A stretch of 64,000 nt of DNA, from assembly GCF_030315685.1 (NCBI RefSeq), contig NZ_JASXSI010000001.1, positions 434,001 through 498,000 of the forward strand, given 5' to 3'. Below the pieces are notes generated by a model, which made no database searches, was not told the DNA's origin, and saw nothing but the letters and a program-made list of their open reading frames with translations. This document shows, piece by piece, positions 1-8,156 of this stretch; position 1 is the first letter of the stretch, and every line of letters starts with the position of its first letter. This stretch comes from Gordonia sp. ABSL11-1. Lineage in GTDB: Bacteria; Actinomycetota; Actinomycetes; Mycobacteriales; Mycobacteriaceae. The position numbers and the translations under genes are program-made.

Positions 1-819
1 GGAGAGGCACGGGTCCACTTCGACGTGCCGGTGTCCGACGACATCGTCGAGCGCCGCATCGCGCTGACTGTCCCGGGCCGGCACATGGCGCTCAACGCAC
101 TCGGTGCCATCGTGGCGTGCGTCCGCGCGGGCGCGGCCCTCGACGACGTGATCCGTGGCGTCGAGGCGTTCGGCGGTGTGCATCGTCGATTCGAGTTCCG
201 CGGCCGCACAGGCGGTGTCGATGTCTTCGACGACTACGCCCATCACCCGACAGAGGTGCGGGCGGTCCTGACCGCCGCACGCCTCGCCGTCGAGAGTGCG
301 GCTGCGGAGAGTGACGACGAACCCGGCGACCCCGCCGACGCCGACGACACTGCCGCGACCGTCGGGCCGGGTCGTGTGATCGCCGTCTTCCAGCCGCACC
401 TGTACTCCCGCACTCAGGAGTTCGCCGCGGAGTTCGCGGCAGCACTCGACCTCGCCGACCACGTCGTCGTCGCCGACGTCTACGGCGCACGCGAGCAGCC
501 CATCCCCGGGATCAGTGGCGCCAGTATCGCCGATCGGGTGACCCGTCCGGTCGTCTTCGTGCCCGACCTGTCGGCCCTGGCGCGGACCGTCGCGTCGATC
601 GCCCGGCCGGGTGATCTGGTACTCACGCTCGGCGCCGGCGACATCACCATGCAGGGCCCGGAGATCCTCGCGGCCCTGGACGCTGCCCCGGCCGATGCCA
701 CACCGGTCGCTTCCGATGCCGACGGCGGCGGCACCGTCGAGGTGACGGTGGACGGCCCGGCCGTCGGCCCGGCGAATCCGCGGCGACCCGCGGCGGACGC
801 CCCGGGACCGACGCCATGA
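1..819 (+). CDS. murC: UDP-N-acetylmuramate--L-alanine ligase, C-terminal part (cut by window start)
   Basis: Cytoplasmic Mur ligase that adds L-alanine to UDP-MurNAc in peptidoglycan precursor synthesis. Only the end of the gene is present; the reading frame is open from base 1. The Mur-ligase C-terminal domain is shown by GVHRRFEFRG and by the MurC signature DDYAHHPTE, followed by the FQPHLYSRT stretch. Two features exceed a typical MurC: an acidic Ala/Asp-rich loop (about bases 295-360) and an Ala/Pro/Gly-rich tail of about 50 residues. The stop overlaps the ftsQ start by 4 bp (ATGA), so the two are probably translationally coupled. Confidence 0.95.
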   Translation, partial: GEARVHFDVPVSDDIVERRIALTVPGRHMALNALGAIVACVRAGAALDDVIRGVEAFGGVHRRFEFRGRTGGVDVFDDYAHHPTEVRAVLTAARLAVESAAAESDDEPGDPADADDTAATVGPGRVIAVFQPHLYSRTQEFAAEFAAALDLADHVVVADVYGAREQPIPGISGASIADRVTRPVVFVPDLSALARTVASIARPGDLVLTLGAGDITMQGPEILAALDAAPADATPVASDADGGGTVEVTVDGPAVGPANPRRPAADAPGPTP

Positions 820-1523
820 TCCGACGCGGGCGGGGATCGACGCAGCGCTCGCGTCTGCTGCTCGGCACCCTGCTGGTGGTCGTCGTGGTGGTCGGGTTGG
901 GTCTCATCGCCTACTTCACCCCGCTCATGTCGGTGCGCTCGACCGACGTCGTGGCCAACCGCGCCGTCGCCACCGACGAGATCGTCGGCGCCGCCCACGT
1001 GCCGGACGGCACACCTCTGCTCCAGGTCGACACGCAGGCGGTCGCCCAGCGGATCGCGGCCATCCCGTCGATCGAATCGGTCCGCGTCCAGCGCAGCTAC
1101 CCGTCGTCGCTGACCATCACCGTCGTCGAACGACAGCCGGTCGCCAAGGTCACCGAGGGGCAGAAGGTCCACGTCCTCGACCGGACCGGCGTCGGCTACC
1201 TGACCTTCGACACGAGCACCGGTGTGCCGCCCGAGATGAAGCGGTTGCCCGAGTTCGCGACACCGAACCCGGGCCCGGGCGATCCGACCACCGTGGCGAC
1301 CCTGACCGCGGTCTCCGAACTGCCCGAGACGATCTCGGGCAAGCTCGTCAAGGTCACCGCGTCCTCGCCGGTCGACATCGAGTTCACCCTCAAGGGCAAC
1401 AAGACAGTTGTGTGGGGGGACAGCGAGCGCGGCGCCGAGAAGGCGCGCACGCTGACGGCGCTGCTCACCCGCCCGGCAACCATGTACAACGTCTCGAGCC
1501 CGGAGTTCCCGGCCTACAAATGA
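816..1523 (+). CDS. ftsQ: cell division protein FtsQ
   Basis: Bitopic divisome protein of 235 residues. A short basic N-terminus ([11 protein letters not shown]) precedes one membrane helix at about residues 14-36. It is followed by an extracytoplasmic POTRA domain beginning [14 protein letters not shown] and containing the typical [17 protein letters not shown] strand, then the FtsQ beta domain. It links early cytoplasmic and late periplasmic division proteins. The ATG overlaps the murC stop, placing it in the dcw operon between murC and ftsZ as in other Mycobacteriales. Length and domain order are normal for the family. Confidence 0.95.
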   Translation: MIRRGRGSTQRSRLLLGTLLVVVVVVGLGLIAYFTPLMSVRSTDVVANRAVATDEIVGAAHVPDGTPLLQVDTQAVAQRIAAIPSIESVRVQRSYPSSLTITVVERQPVAKVTEGQKVHVLDRTGVGYLTFDTSTGVPPEMKRLPEFATPNPGPGDPTTVATLTAVSELPETISGKLVKVTASSPVDIEFTLKGNKTVVWGDSERGAEKARTLTALLTRPATMYNVSSPEFPAYK

Positions 1524-1690
1524 CCTGGTGGACCGGCGATCTGACGTCCGGTACCCCTCCGGTGACCGCCACGGCCGTGGAATCCCGTGTGACAACGGTG
1601 AAAAAAGAAACGACCAAGTTCGCGACACGCCGACCGCTTGCTGGCCTGCCCGCGGTCGGATGCCTAGCGTCATCCCCAACATCCATCTAC

Positions 1691-1728
1691 TTGACATAAC
1701 TCTAAATCTGTGGTTGAGGTTTAGAGTT
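1691..1728 (+). promoter_or_regulatory. TTGACA box followed by a perfect 9-bp inverted repeat upstream of ftsZ
   Basis: The 230-bp ftsQ-ftsZ gap holds TTGACA at 1691-1696. Immediately after it lies an inverted repeat, AACTCTAAA (1698-1706) and TTTAGAGTT (1720-1728), with a 13-nt spacer. The repeat is AT-rich against a GC-rich background and ends 27 bp before the ftsZ start. It could be an operator over the ftsZ promoter or a 5' UTR hairpin. No convincing -10 box stands at 16-19 bp from TTGACA, so the promoter assignment is tentative. Confidence 0.5.
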
Positions 1729-1755
1729 TCGGGATCGAACGAGGAAGGCGGGCAC

Positions 1756-2925
1756 ATGACGCCACCGCACAACTACCTGGCCGTGATCAAGGTCGTCGGC
1801 ATCGGCGGCGGCGGCGTCAACGCCGTCAACCGAATGATCGAGCAGGGGCTGAAAGGTGTTGAGTTCATTGCGATCAACACCGACGCCCAGGCCCTGCTGA
1901 TGAGTGACGCCGACGTCAAACTCGACGTCGGTCGAGACTCGACACGTGGGCTCGGCGCCGGTGCCGACCCGGAGGTCGGCCGGCGGGCCGCCGAGGACGC
2001 ACGCGACGAGATCGAGGAACTCCTCAAGGGTGCGGACATGGTGTTCGTGACGGCAGGGGAGGGCGGTGGCACCGGCACGGGTGGTGCGCCCGTCGTCGCG
2101 TCGATCGCACGGAAACTCGGTGCCTTGACCGTCGGTGTGGTCACCCGGCCATTCTCCTTCGAGGGCAAGCGCCGCGGAGGGCAGGCCGAGGCCGGCATCA
2201 CCGCGTTGCGTGAATCGTGCGACACGCTGATCGTGATCCCGAATGACCGGCTGCTGCAGCTCGGCGATGCACAGGTCAGCCTGATGGACGCCTTCCGCAG
2301 CGCAGATGAGGTGTTGCTCAACGGCGTTCAGGGCATCACCGATCTGATCACCACTCCCGGTCTCATCAACGTCGACTTCGCGGATGTGAAGGGTGTCATG
2401 AGCGACGCCGGCAGCGCTCTCATGGGCATCGGATCGTCGCGGGGCGAGGACCGCGCGAAGAAGGCCGCCGAGGCCGCGATCAACTCGCCGCTGCTCGAGG
2501 CGTCGATGGAAGGTGCACGCGGCGTGCTGATCTCGATCGCCGGCGGCAGTGATCTCGGCCTGTTCGAGATCCACAACGCGGCGACACAGGTCCAGGAGGC
2601 AGCCCACGAGGACGCCAACATCATCTTCGGCACGGTCATCGACGACAACCTCGGCGACGAGGTCCGCGTCACCGTGATCGCGGCCGGATTCGACGGCGGC
2701 ACGCCGCGCAAGCGCACCGACGTGCCGGCCGCCGCCGGAAAACCGTCGGTCACCTCGGGGCAGGCCGGAACCGTCGGCGCCACCGCACAGGACAACGATC
2801 CGCTGTTCGGCAAGATGCCTGCCGGGACCGGCGACCCCTTCGTCGAGGCGCAGGAACGGCCGCGGCGCAACAACGTCACCCTCGACGACGACGACGTGGA
2901 CGTGCCGTCGTTCATGAAGCGCTGA
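1756..2925 (+). CDS. ftsZ: cell division protein FtsZ
   Basis: Tubulin-like GTPase that polymerises into the Z-ring, 389 residues. The GTP-binding signature [10 protein letters not shown] lies at about residues 104-113, the N-terminal Rossmann start is [16 protein letters not shown], and the T7 loop [20 protein letters not shown] is present. A variable linker ends in the conserved C-terminal peptide [10 protein letters not shown] that binds partners such as SepF. The start at ATG 1756 is chosen because [20 protein letters not shown] matches the usual actinobacterial FtsZ N-terminus and a GAGGAAGG ribosome site precedes it; longer in-frame extensions upstream are not credible. Confidence 0.97.
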   Translation: MTPPHNYLAVIKVVGIGGGGVNAVNRMIEQGLKGVEFIAINTDAQALLMSDADVKLDVGRDSTRGLGAGADPEVGRRAAEDARDEIEELLKGADMVFVTAGEGGGTGTGGAPVVASIARKLGALTVGVVTRPFSFEGKRRGGQAEAGITALRESCDTLIVIPNDRLLQLGDAQVSLMDAFRSADEVLLNGVQGITDLITTPGLINVDFADVKGVMSDAGSALMGIGSSRGEDRAKKAAEAAINSPLLEASMEGARGVLISIAGGSDLGLFEIHNAATQVQEAAHEDANIIFGTVIDDNLGDEVRVTVIAAGFDGGTPRKRTDVPAAAGKPSVTSGQAGTVGATAQDNDPLFGKMPAGTGDPFVEAQERPRRNNVTLDDDDVDVPSFMKR

Positions 2926-2933
2926 GGCGGGCC

Positions 2934-3659
2934 ATGCGGGTTCGCCGCGTGGTCACCGACCGCACGGGCGGGGTGTCGGCGCCGCCGTACGACTCCTTCA
3001 ACTTGGGCGATCATGTCGGTGACGATCCGAAAGCCGTTGCGGACAACCGAGATAGGCTCGCCGGCCAGATCGGCTTGCCACCGGACCGGGTGGTCTGGAT
3101 GGAGCAGATCCACAGCCGCAACGTCACTGTCGTGACAGGTCCGGTCGAGGGCGCCGTGCCCGCGACCGATGCCCTCGTGACGACCGAACCCGATCTCGCC
3201 CTGGCGGTGCTCAGTGCTGACTGCGTCCCGGTCCTGCTCTCCGACGACGAGGCCGGGGTCATCGCCGGCGTGCACGCGGGCCGGGTGGGTGCGCGCGTCG
3301 GCATAATCCCGGCCACTCTGCGCGCCATGATCGGCCTGGGCGCCCGGCCCGAACGCATCGGCGCCCTGCTCGGGCCCGCGGCCTCCGGCAGCAATTACGA
3401 GGTACCCGCGCAGGTGCAGCATGACGTGGAGGAACGGCTTCCGGGTAGTGCCTGCGTGACCGCGAAGGGCACGACCGGACTGGATCTGCGGGCGGGACTG
3501 CGTCGCCAGTTGCTGGCCGCCGGCGTTGCCGCGGTCGCCGCCGACCCGCGGTGCACCATCGACGATCCCGACCTGTTCAGTCACCGCCGGGGTGCGCCGA
3601 CCGGTCGCCTCGCCTCGGTGATCTGGATCGATTCGCGCGACGAGACGGCCGATGCCTGA
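2934..3659 (+). CDS. pgeF: PgeF/YfiH-family protein (multicopper polyphenol oxidase fold; peptidoglycan editing factor)
   Basis: Cytoplasmic DUF152 protein of 241 residues. Family members carry a Zn/Cu site of two His and one Cys; here these are the His of QIHSRN (about residue 60), the Cys of ADCVPV (about 97) and the His of GVHAGR (about 114). In E. coli the family removes mis-incorporated L-serine muropeptide precursors; purine nucleoside phosphorylase activity is reported for homologues. The usual HAGWRG is HAGRVG here. It starts 8 bp after ftsZ behind GAGGCGGG, and its end overlaps yggS by 8 bp. Confidence 0.9.
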   Translation: MRVRRVVTDRTGGVSAPPYDSFNLGDHVGDDPKAVADNRDRLAGQIGLPPDRVVWMEQIHSRNVTVVTGPVEGAVPATDALVTTEPDLALAVLSADCVPVLLSDDEAGVIAGVHAGRVGARVGIIPATLRAMIGLGARPERIGALLGPAASGSNYEVPAQVQHDVEERLPGSACVTAKGTTGLDLRAGLRRQLLAAGVAAVAADPRCTIDDPDLFSHRRGAPTGRLASVIWIDSRDETADA

Positions 3660-4404
3660 CGGGGCTCCCGATCCACGGAGTCGGGAACTCGCCGAACGGT
3701 ATTCGGCTGCGTGCGCCCGGCTCGACGCCGCGGCGGACGCGGCCGGGCGCGATCGCGGCGGGATCGAGTTGCTGGTCGTCACCAAGTTCTTCCCGGCCGA
3801 CGACGTGCGCAGGTTGATCGCACTCGGTGTGCGATCCTTCGGGGAGTCGCGCGAGCCGGAGGCATCGCGCAAGATCGCCGGGATCCACGCCGACGACCCG
3901 CTTTCCGAAGACGCGGGCGTCGTCTTCGACATGATCGGGTCGGTCCAGTCGAAGAAGGCGCGATCGGTCGCGGAGTGGGCACGGGCAGTGCACTCGGTCG
4001 ACCGCGACAAGGTCGTCGACGCCTTGGCGCGGGGTGCCGAATCGGCCCTGGATGCCTCTGTCCGGACGGGTCCGCTGGGTGTGCTGCTGCAGGTCAGCCT
4101 GGACGGTGATCCGCACCGGGGCGGAGTGCTCGTCGAGGATCTGCCCGAGCTCGCCGAGCGCGTGCGAGCGGCCTCGGCGCTGGAGCTCCGCGGGCTCATG
4201 GTGATCGCGCCGGTCGACGGACCGGCGGAGAAGTGGATGGCGCGCGCGGCCGACATCCGCGCGCGGTTCCTCGCCGATCATCCGGATGCCGGAGAACTGT
4301 CCGCAGGTATGTCCGGTGATCTCGAGGCCGCCGTCACACATGGCTCGACATGCGTGCGTGTCGGTACCGCGATCATGGGTCCCCGGCCGCTAGTCTCTCA
4401 GTAA
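3652..4404 (+). CDS. yggS: YggS/PLPBP family pyridoxal-5'-phosphate homeostasis protein
   Basis: Single-domain TIM-barrel PLP carrier of 250 residues, involved in vitamin B6 and amino-acid homeostasis and with no known catalytic activity. The PLP lysine is in LVVTKFFPADD (about residue 45). The phosphate-binding C-terminal signature MSGDLEAAVTHG...VRVGTAIMG is present. It overlaps pgeF by 8 bp, so it is read from the same message. The ftsZ-pgeF-yggS-sepF-yggT order is the standard Gram-positive arrangement. Confidence 0.93.
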   Translation: MPDGAPDPRSRELAERYSAACARLDAAADAAGRDRGGIELLVVTKFFPADDVRRLIALGVRSFGESREPEASRKIAGIHADDPLSEDAGVVFDMIGSVQSKKARSVAEWARAVHSVDRDKVVDALARGAESALDASVRTGPLGVLLQVSLDGDPHRGGVLVEDLPELAERVRAASALELRGLMVIAPVDGPAEKWMARAADIRARFLADHPDAGELSAGMSGDLEAAVTHGSTCVRVGTAIMGPRPLVSQ

Positions 4405-4509
4405 TCACATTGGTCACATGAGAACCAACGAGCACACTGATCAACAACAGCACCACCGATTGCTCCCGATCTACTCGCTGGCAGCGTTGGACCGACAGAG
4501 AGGCCAGAA

Positions 4510-5223
4510 ATGACGTCGATGCAGAAGTTCAAAGCATATTTCGGCATGGTGCCTCCGAGTGACTACGAGGACGACTACCTGGAGGAGCCGGGCAGTTCCG
4601 TGCGTGGCGGTCGCGGCTACCGCGACGACTACTACGGTGATGCGCCTTACCGGGAGTCGTCGTTCCGTGAGGGGCCGCGCGACGCCGACTATGCCTACGT
4701 CGACGACCGTCGCTATCCGGGTGAGTTCGAGCCGCAGGGCTACGACGCCGGCTTCGAACCCGTCCCGGAGTACGCCTACGCCGGTGCCCGGCACATGGGC
4801 GGCCCCGACCCCGTCGAGCGGGTCCGCGCGGCACATCGCCTCGAGCCTCTGCAGCGCTCGGGGATGCGGCCGACCGGGGTGGTGCGGACCGCGGTGGTCC
4901 CCGACGAGCGCGCCGAACTCGAGCGCGTGTTCGCCGACGGCCCGCTGCAGAAGATCACCACCCTGCGTCCGTCGGACTACAGCGAGGCACGCACCATCGG
5001 CGAGCGGTTCCGCGACGGCAATCCGGTCATCATGGACCTCGTCGACATGAGCAACGACGACGCCAAGCGACTCGTCGACTTCGCCGCGGGACTCGCGTTC
5101 GCGCTCCGCGGCTCGTTCGACAAGGTCGCCACGAAGGTGTTCCTGCTGTCGCCCGCCGACGTCGACGTCTCACCCGAGGATCGCCGCAAGATCGCCGAGA
5201 CCGGCTTCTACAACCACAGCTGA
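4510..5223 (+). CDS. sepF: cell division protein SepF
   Basis: FtsZ-binding membrane anchor of 237 residues that tethers the Z-ring in bacteria lacking FtsA. The N-terminal amphipathic helix is MTSMQKFKAYFGMVP; a Tyr/Asp/Arg-rich disordered linker runs to about residue 145. The C-terminal SepF (DUF552) domain begins KITTLRPSDYSEARTIGE and includes VIMDLVDMSNDDAKRLVDF and a GLAFALRG turn. AGAGAGG stands 7 nt before the ATG. A 105-bp gap separates it from yggS, so it may have its own promoter, though I see no clear one. Confidence 0.95.
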   Translation: MTSMQKFKAYFGMVPPSDYEDDYLEEPGSSVRGGRGYRDDYYGDAPYRESSFREGPRDADYAYVDDRRYPGEFEPQGYDAGFEPVPEYAYAGARHMGGPDPVERVRAAHRLEPLQRSGMRPTGVVRTAVVPDERAELERVFADGPLQKITTLRPSDYSEARTIGERFRDGNPVIMDLVDMSNDDAKRLVDFAAGLAFALRGSFDKVATKVFLLSPADVDVSPEDRRKIAETGFYNHS

Positions 5224-5251
5224 TCGCCCGGCGTCGCGCCGGTCATCGACC

Positions 5252-5293
5252 CAGCGGCCCGCCCGTCGTCCCCGGACGACCGGTGGGCCGCTG
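5252..5293 (+). terminator. GC-rich hairpin after sepF
   Basis: CAGCGGCCC (5252-5260) pairs perfectly with GGGCCGCTG (5285-5293). Nested inside, GTCGTC (5265-5270) pairs with GACGAC (5275-5280) around a 4-nt loop, giving a nearly continuous stem of about 18 bp. No U-tract follows, as is usual for actinobacterial terminator-like hairpins. Position 28 bp after the sepF stop suggests termination or attenuation before yggT. Confidence 0.55.
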
Positions 5294-5423
5294 CGTTGTC
5301 GGGGCCGCCCGGGTTCTCGATCGTGCGGTCGTCCATCGGCGGGATCTGCGCCGTGACCACCGTCATGGCTGCCCTGAGCGGGTCGGATGCCCGACCCTCC
5401 GACATTTCAGGCAATCTGGTGGC

Positions 5424-5750
5424 GTGACGATTCTGTTCCAGGTCCTCTATTACGTGCTGTTCATCTACTGGCTGCTGCTGTTGGCGCGACTCGTCGTCGA
5501 GCTCGTCCGCACTTTCGCTCGGGAATGGCGCCCCACCGGTGTCGCCGTTGTGATCATCGAGATCGTGTTCACCGCGACCGACCCACCGATCCGCGCGCTG
5601 CGACGGATTCTGCCGCCGATCCCGCTGGGCCCGGTACGGCTGGATCTCTCACTGATGATCGTGATGATCGTGGTCCTGATCGCGATGCAGATCGTGAGCT
5701 CGCTGAGCCGGAGTTCGGCGAGCGCGCTGGCGATCGCGGGACTCGCATGA
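5424..5750 (+). CDS. yggT: YggT-family integral membrane protein
   Basis: Small membrane protein of 108 residues. A first hydrophobic helix (ILFQVLYYVLFIYWLLLLAR), a central TDPPIRALRRILPPI segment typical of the family, and a second helix (LSLMIVMIVVLIAMQIV) are visible. It corresponds to M. tuberculosis Rv2146c. The start is the GTG at 5424, because upstream frame sequence lacks hydrophobic or conserved character and homologues begin at this point. Its role in cell-envelope or osmotic physiology is poorly defined. It sits between sepF and wag31 as in related genomes. Confidence 0.88.
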   Translation: MTILFQVLYYVLFIYWLLLLARLVVELVRTFAREWRPTGVAVVIIEIVFTATDPPIRALRRILPPIPLGPVRLDLSLMIVMIVVLIAMQIVSSLSRSSASALAIAGLA

Positions 5751-6058
5751 CCTGCGCCGACGAATCGGTCGCTCTCGATGATCCGCGACGCGCCGACCCG
5801 CGTTCGTGACCACTTCGTGACCATTGCCACCCGGTGGTCTACGGTTGGATGGTCATCATCGAGTGACTGTTGCATTGCAGGAGTGCATCGAAGTCCTGCT
5901 ACCAACGATTCTCGTGTGACAGGATTTGACGCCAGTTACCAATTGGACTGGTATGAATAAACAGTGACAGCCTGTAGCAAAGACTGTGCAGACTGGGTGC
6001 GCTGCCAACTGAAGACAGTGTGATCCACCAAACTCGACTGACAATGAGGGGAACCGAC
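5751..6058 (+). promoter_or_regulatory. wag31 upstream region with small inverted repeats
   Basis: A 308-bp gap without a convincing gene. It contains TTGACG at 5926-5931, an imperfectly nested palindrome made of CCAGT (5932-5936) and ACTGG (5947-5951) enclosing CCAATTGG, and TATGAATA from 5952, which could act as a -10. TGAGGGGA at 6045-6052 is the wag31 ribosome site. Taken together this looks like the dedicated wag31 promoter, but exact elements are guesses. Confidence 0.4.
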
Positions 6059-6892
6059 ATGCGGCTGACACCAGCTGATGTGCACAACGTCGCGTTCAGC
6101 AAACCGCCTATCGGTAAACGCGGCTACAACGAAGACGAAGTTGATCAGTTCCTCGACTTTGTCGAGGCGGAACTCGCCCGTCTCATCGAGGAGAACGGCG
6201 ACCTGAAGCAGCGGGTCGAGGAACTCGAAGGCGATCTCGCCGAGGCCCGTTCGTCGGCATCCGCCGGTGGCACTGCCCCGGCCGCGGAGGAGCGCACCCA
6301 GGTGTTCGCCGCCGCGCCGGTCGCGCCCGAGACACCTGCCCCGGCACCCGAGCCGACACCGCGGCCCGAGTTCGGCGAGGACGACGCCAATGTCCGTGCC
6401 GCACGCGTGCTCGCGCTCGCCCAGGACACCGCGGATCGTCTGACCTCCACCTCGCGGCAGGAGGCGGAGTCCCTTCTGGCCGACGCCCGCTCGCGGGCCG
6501 ACGCGATGGTCACCGACGCTCAGACCAAGTCCGACGCGATGCTGACCGATGCACGGCAGCGTTCCGAGGCCATCCTCGCCGACGCGCAGACCCGGTCGGA
6601 GGCACAGGTGCGACAGGCACAGGAGCGTGCCGACGCACTGCAGACCGACGCCGAGCGCAAGCACAGCGAGATCATGGGCACCATCAATCAGCAGCGGACC
6701 GTGCTCGAGGGCCGGATCGAGCAGTTGAAGGTGTACGAACGTGAATACCGGACCCGTCTGAAGACCTACCTGGAATCCCAGCTCGAGGAACTGCAGCAGC
6801 GTGGCAGCGCGGCGCCGGTCGAGGGCGGGAGAGCAGACTCCTTCTCGTCGGATCCGGGTAACGGCGGATTCACCAGCTACTCACCGAGTTAA
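6059..6892 (+). CDS. wag31: polar growth protein Wag31 (DivIVA)
   Basis: Cytoplasmic coiled-coil scaffold of 277 residues that marks negatively curved membrane and directs polar cell-wall growth. The start [20 protein letters not shown] closely matches mycobacterial Wag31, which fixes ATG 6059 behind TGAGGGGA. The N-terminal DivIVA domain (to about residue 65) is followed by a Pro/Ala-rich linker and a long coiled coil (about 125-255) with an internal heptad-like run of Ala/Asp/Arg segments such as [20 protein letters not shown]. Kinase target sites cannot be judged from sequence alone. It is likely essential. Confidence 0.96.
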   Translation: MRLTPADVHNVAFSKPPIGKRGYNEDEVDQFLDFVEAELARLIEENGDLKQRVEELEGDLAEARSSASAGGTAPAAEERTQVFAAAPVAPETPAPAPEPTPRPEFGEDDANVRAARVLALAQDTADRLTSTSRQEAESLLADARSRADAMVTDAQTKSDAMLTDARQRSEAILADAQTRSEAQVRQAQERADALQTDAERKHSEIMGTINQQRTVLEGRIEQLKVYEREYRTRLKTYLESQLEELQQRGSAAPVEGGRADSFSSDPGNGGFTSYSPS

Positions 6893-6916
6893 TCGGCGGA
6901 CTGGCGGAGAGTCTTC

Positions 6917-7807
6917 GTGCTGACGCTCGCCCTGGCGGCAACTCTCGTAGGGTTCGTGTTGTTGGTGCTCGGCCTGGTCACGGGCACGGTGTGGCTTGCC
7001 GTCTCGTGCATCGTCGTCTGTCTCGTCGGGGTGGGTTTTCTCATCGCGGACATCGTCGGGTCGAGCCGTCGCGATGATGAGCCGTCCATCGGTGATTTCG
7101 TCGACGGGGCGAACGATTCCGACGCCGCCGACGCCGCCGACGACGGCATCGACGACACGGCCGGTCGCCGGACCGCGCAGGTGCCCGACGACGACGTGTC
7201 GCTGGGCGGCCTGGTCGCCCGAGGGCCCGCTGCTCCGGATGTCCCCTCGTCCGGGAGCGGCCCGACACCCCCGGCACCGAGGCAACCCGTGCCACCTACG
7301 GCGCAGCCGTCCGGTAGTGCTCCCGGGGCGCGCGCAGACGATCCGCGGACACCCCGGCGTGAGGGCACTCTCGACGACTACCTCCGCTCGGTCGGCGGTG
7401 CCGACGACGCGGCGACCCGTCGTCAGTCGCCGCCGGACCGCGGTTATCCCGGTCCGGGAGGCCCGAGGAGCGGCGCGAACAGCCCGTATCCGCAGCCGAC
7501 ACCCCCGCGGCCGGCTCCGGGGCAGACACCCCCTGCTCCACCGATTCCGCCGGGTGTCGAACCGCACCGCCGGCCGGGGCCCTACCCCGGGGGTGACCCC
7601 GCGACGGAGTCCTTCGGGATGCCGTCCCCCCGGAGTGCTGCCGCGCCGACTCCTGCGCCGACACAGGCCAGGCGGCCCGACGGTTCCACGCCCGGCGGGT
7701 GGGAATCCGCGGAGCGGTCCAACCGCACGGACGGCCCCGACGGAGAACCGTCGCGCACGCAGAAGTTCGACCCGCTCGACCCGAACTGGCGTCCGCCGCT
7801 CGACTGA
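6917..7807 (+). CDS. Pro-rich two-helix membrane protein (position of Rv2144c)
   Basis: Protein of 296 residues beginning at GTG 6917. Residues 1-47 form two closely spaced hydrophobic helices (LTLALAATLVGFVLLVLGL and VWLAVSCIVVCLVGVGFLIAD). The remaining ~245 residues are low complexity: first Asp-rich, then Pro/Gly/Arg-rich, ending DPLDPNWRPPLD. No catalytic motif is visible. It follows wag31 by 24 bp and occupies the place of the small membrane protein Rv2144c in M. tuberculosis, which lacks such a long tail as far as I recall. Function unknown; association with the polar growth machinery is only inferred from position. Confidence 0.75.
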   Translation: MLTLALAATLVGFVLLVLGLVTGTVWLAVSCIVVCLVGVGFLIADIVGSSRRDDEPSIGDFVDGANDSDAADAADDGIDDTAGRRTAQVPDDDVSLGGLVARGPAAPDVPSSGSGPTPPAPRQPVPPTAQPSGSAPGARADDPRTPRREGTLDDYLRSVGGADDAATRRQSPPDRGYPGPGGPRSGANSPYPQPTPPRPAPGQTPPAPPIPPGVEPHRRPGPYPGGDPATESFGMPSPRSAAAPTPAPTQARRPDGSTPGGWESAERSNRTDGPDGEPSRTQKFDPLDPNWRPPLD

Positions 7808-7869
7808 TCGGCCCGGTCATCGGCGGGTCGGTGTCGGAAAACGATTCGTCCGTTCGGGTGCGCCGCGGC

Positions 7870-7875
7870 TACACT
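7870..7875 (+). promoter_or_regulatory. candidate -10 box of the ileS leader
   Basis: TACACT fits the actinobacterial -10 pattern TANNNT. It lies 15 bp before the first hairpin of the T-box leader, which would put the transcript start at about 7882, directly before stem I. No clear -35 element is seen. Confidence 0.5.
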
Positions 7876-7881
7876 CGATGC

Positions 7882-8156
7882 TGCGTCGATCCGGCCATCA
7901 CCGGGGAGCACCCGGAAGAACGGGAGTCCGGCACTCAGCTGCGCCGACATCCTCAGTAGAACCGGGCGGGGAGCGGCCCGTCACAGCCGTGGGTTCACAT
8001 CAGCTGATGTGAACCGTCGAGTGGCGCCACGCTCCTCTACCGAGGATCTGACCGGCGCAAGCGGGGTGGTACCGCGCACACGAGTGGTCGTCGACCACGG
8101 ATCTGCGTCCCCGTGCCAGAGCAGCAGTTCGTATGCCAGGCACGAGGAGAGCGACG
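7882..8156 (+). ncRNA. T-box riboswitch leader (tRNA-Ile sensing, ultrashort stem I type)
   Basis: The T-box core GGGGTGGTACCGCG at 8063-8076 is nearly identical to the family consensus; its TGGT (8067-8070) would pair with the uncharged tRNA 3' end. The start of the leader folds as CCGG-CCATCA-CCGG (7891-7904), a tiny stem I whose loop exposes ATC (7897-7899), an isoleucine specifier codon. A stem II (CCCG 7911-7914 with CGGG 7921-7924) and a strong hairpin at 7992-8015 in the stem III position follow. There is no U-rich terminator before ileS. This matches the actinobacterial class described for ileS in which uncharged tRNA-Ile frees the ribosome site rather than preventing termination. The ribosome site is GAGGAGA at 8144-8150. 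Confidence 0.9.
7992..8015 (+). repeat. perfect 24-bp palindrome (stem III of the T-box leader)
   Basis: GGTTCACATCAG (7992-8003) is followed directly by its exact reverse complement. As RNA it would form a very stable hairpin between the decoding stems and the T-box core, where stem III is expected. As DNA it is also a perfect dyad, so protein binding cannot be excluded. Confidence 0.75.

Noticed and set aside
480..1772. Long minus-strand open frame opposite murC and ftsQ
   Set aside because: It is a composition shadow in a GC-rich genome: Arg/Asp/Gly-rich translation, no motif, fully antisense to recognisable genes.
2328..4256. 642-codon minus-strand open frame across ftsZ, pgeF and yggS
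   Set aside because: Ser/Arg/Ala-rich with no domain; the opposite strand carries three well-supported genes.
5805..5860. Direct repeat CGTGACCACTT / CGTGACCATT and GCCACCCGGTGG upstream of wag31
   Set aside because: Too short and imperfect to separate from chance in this composition.
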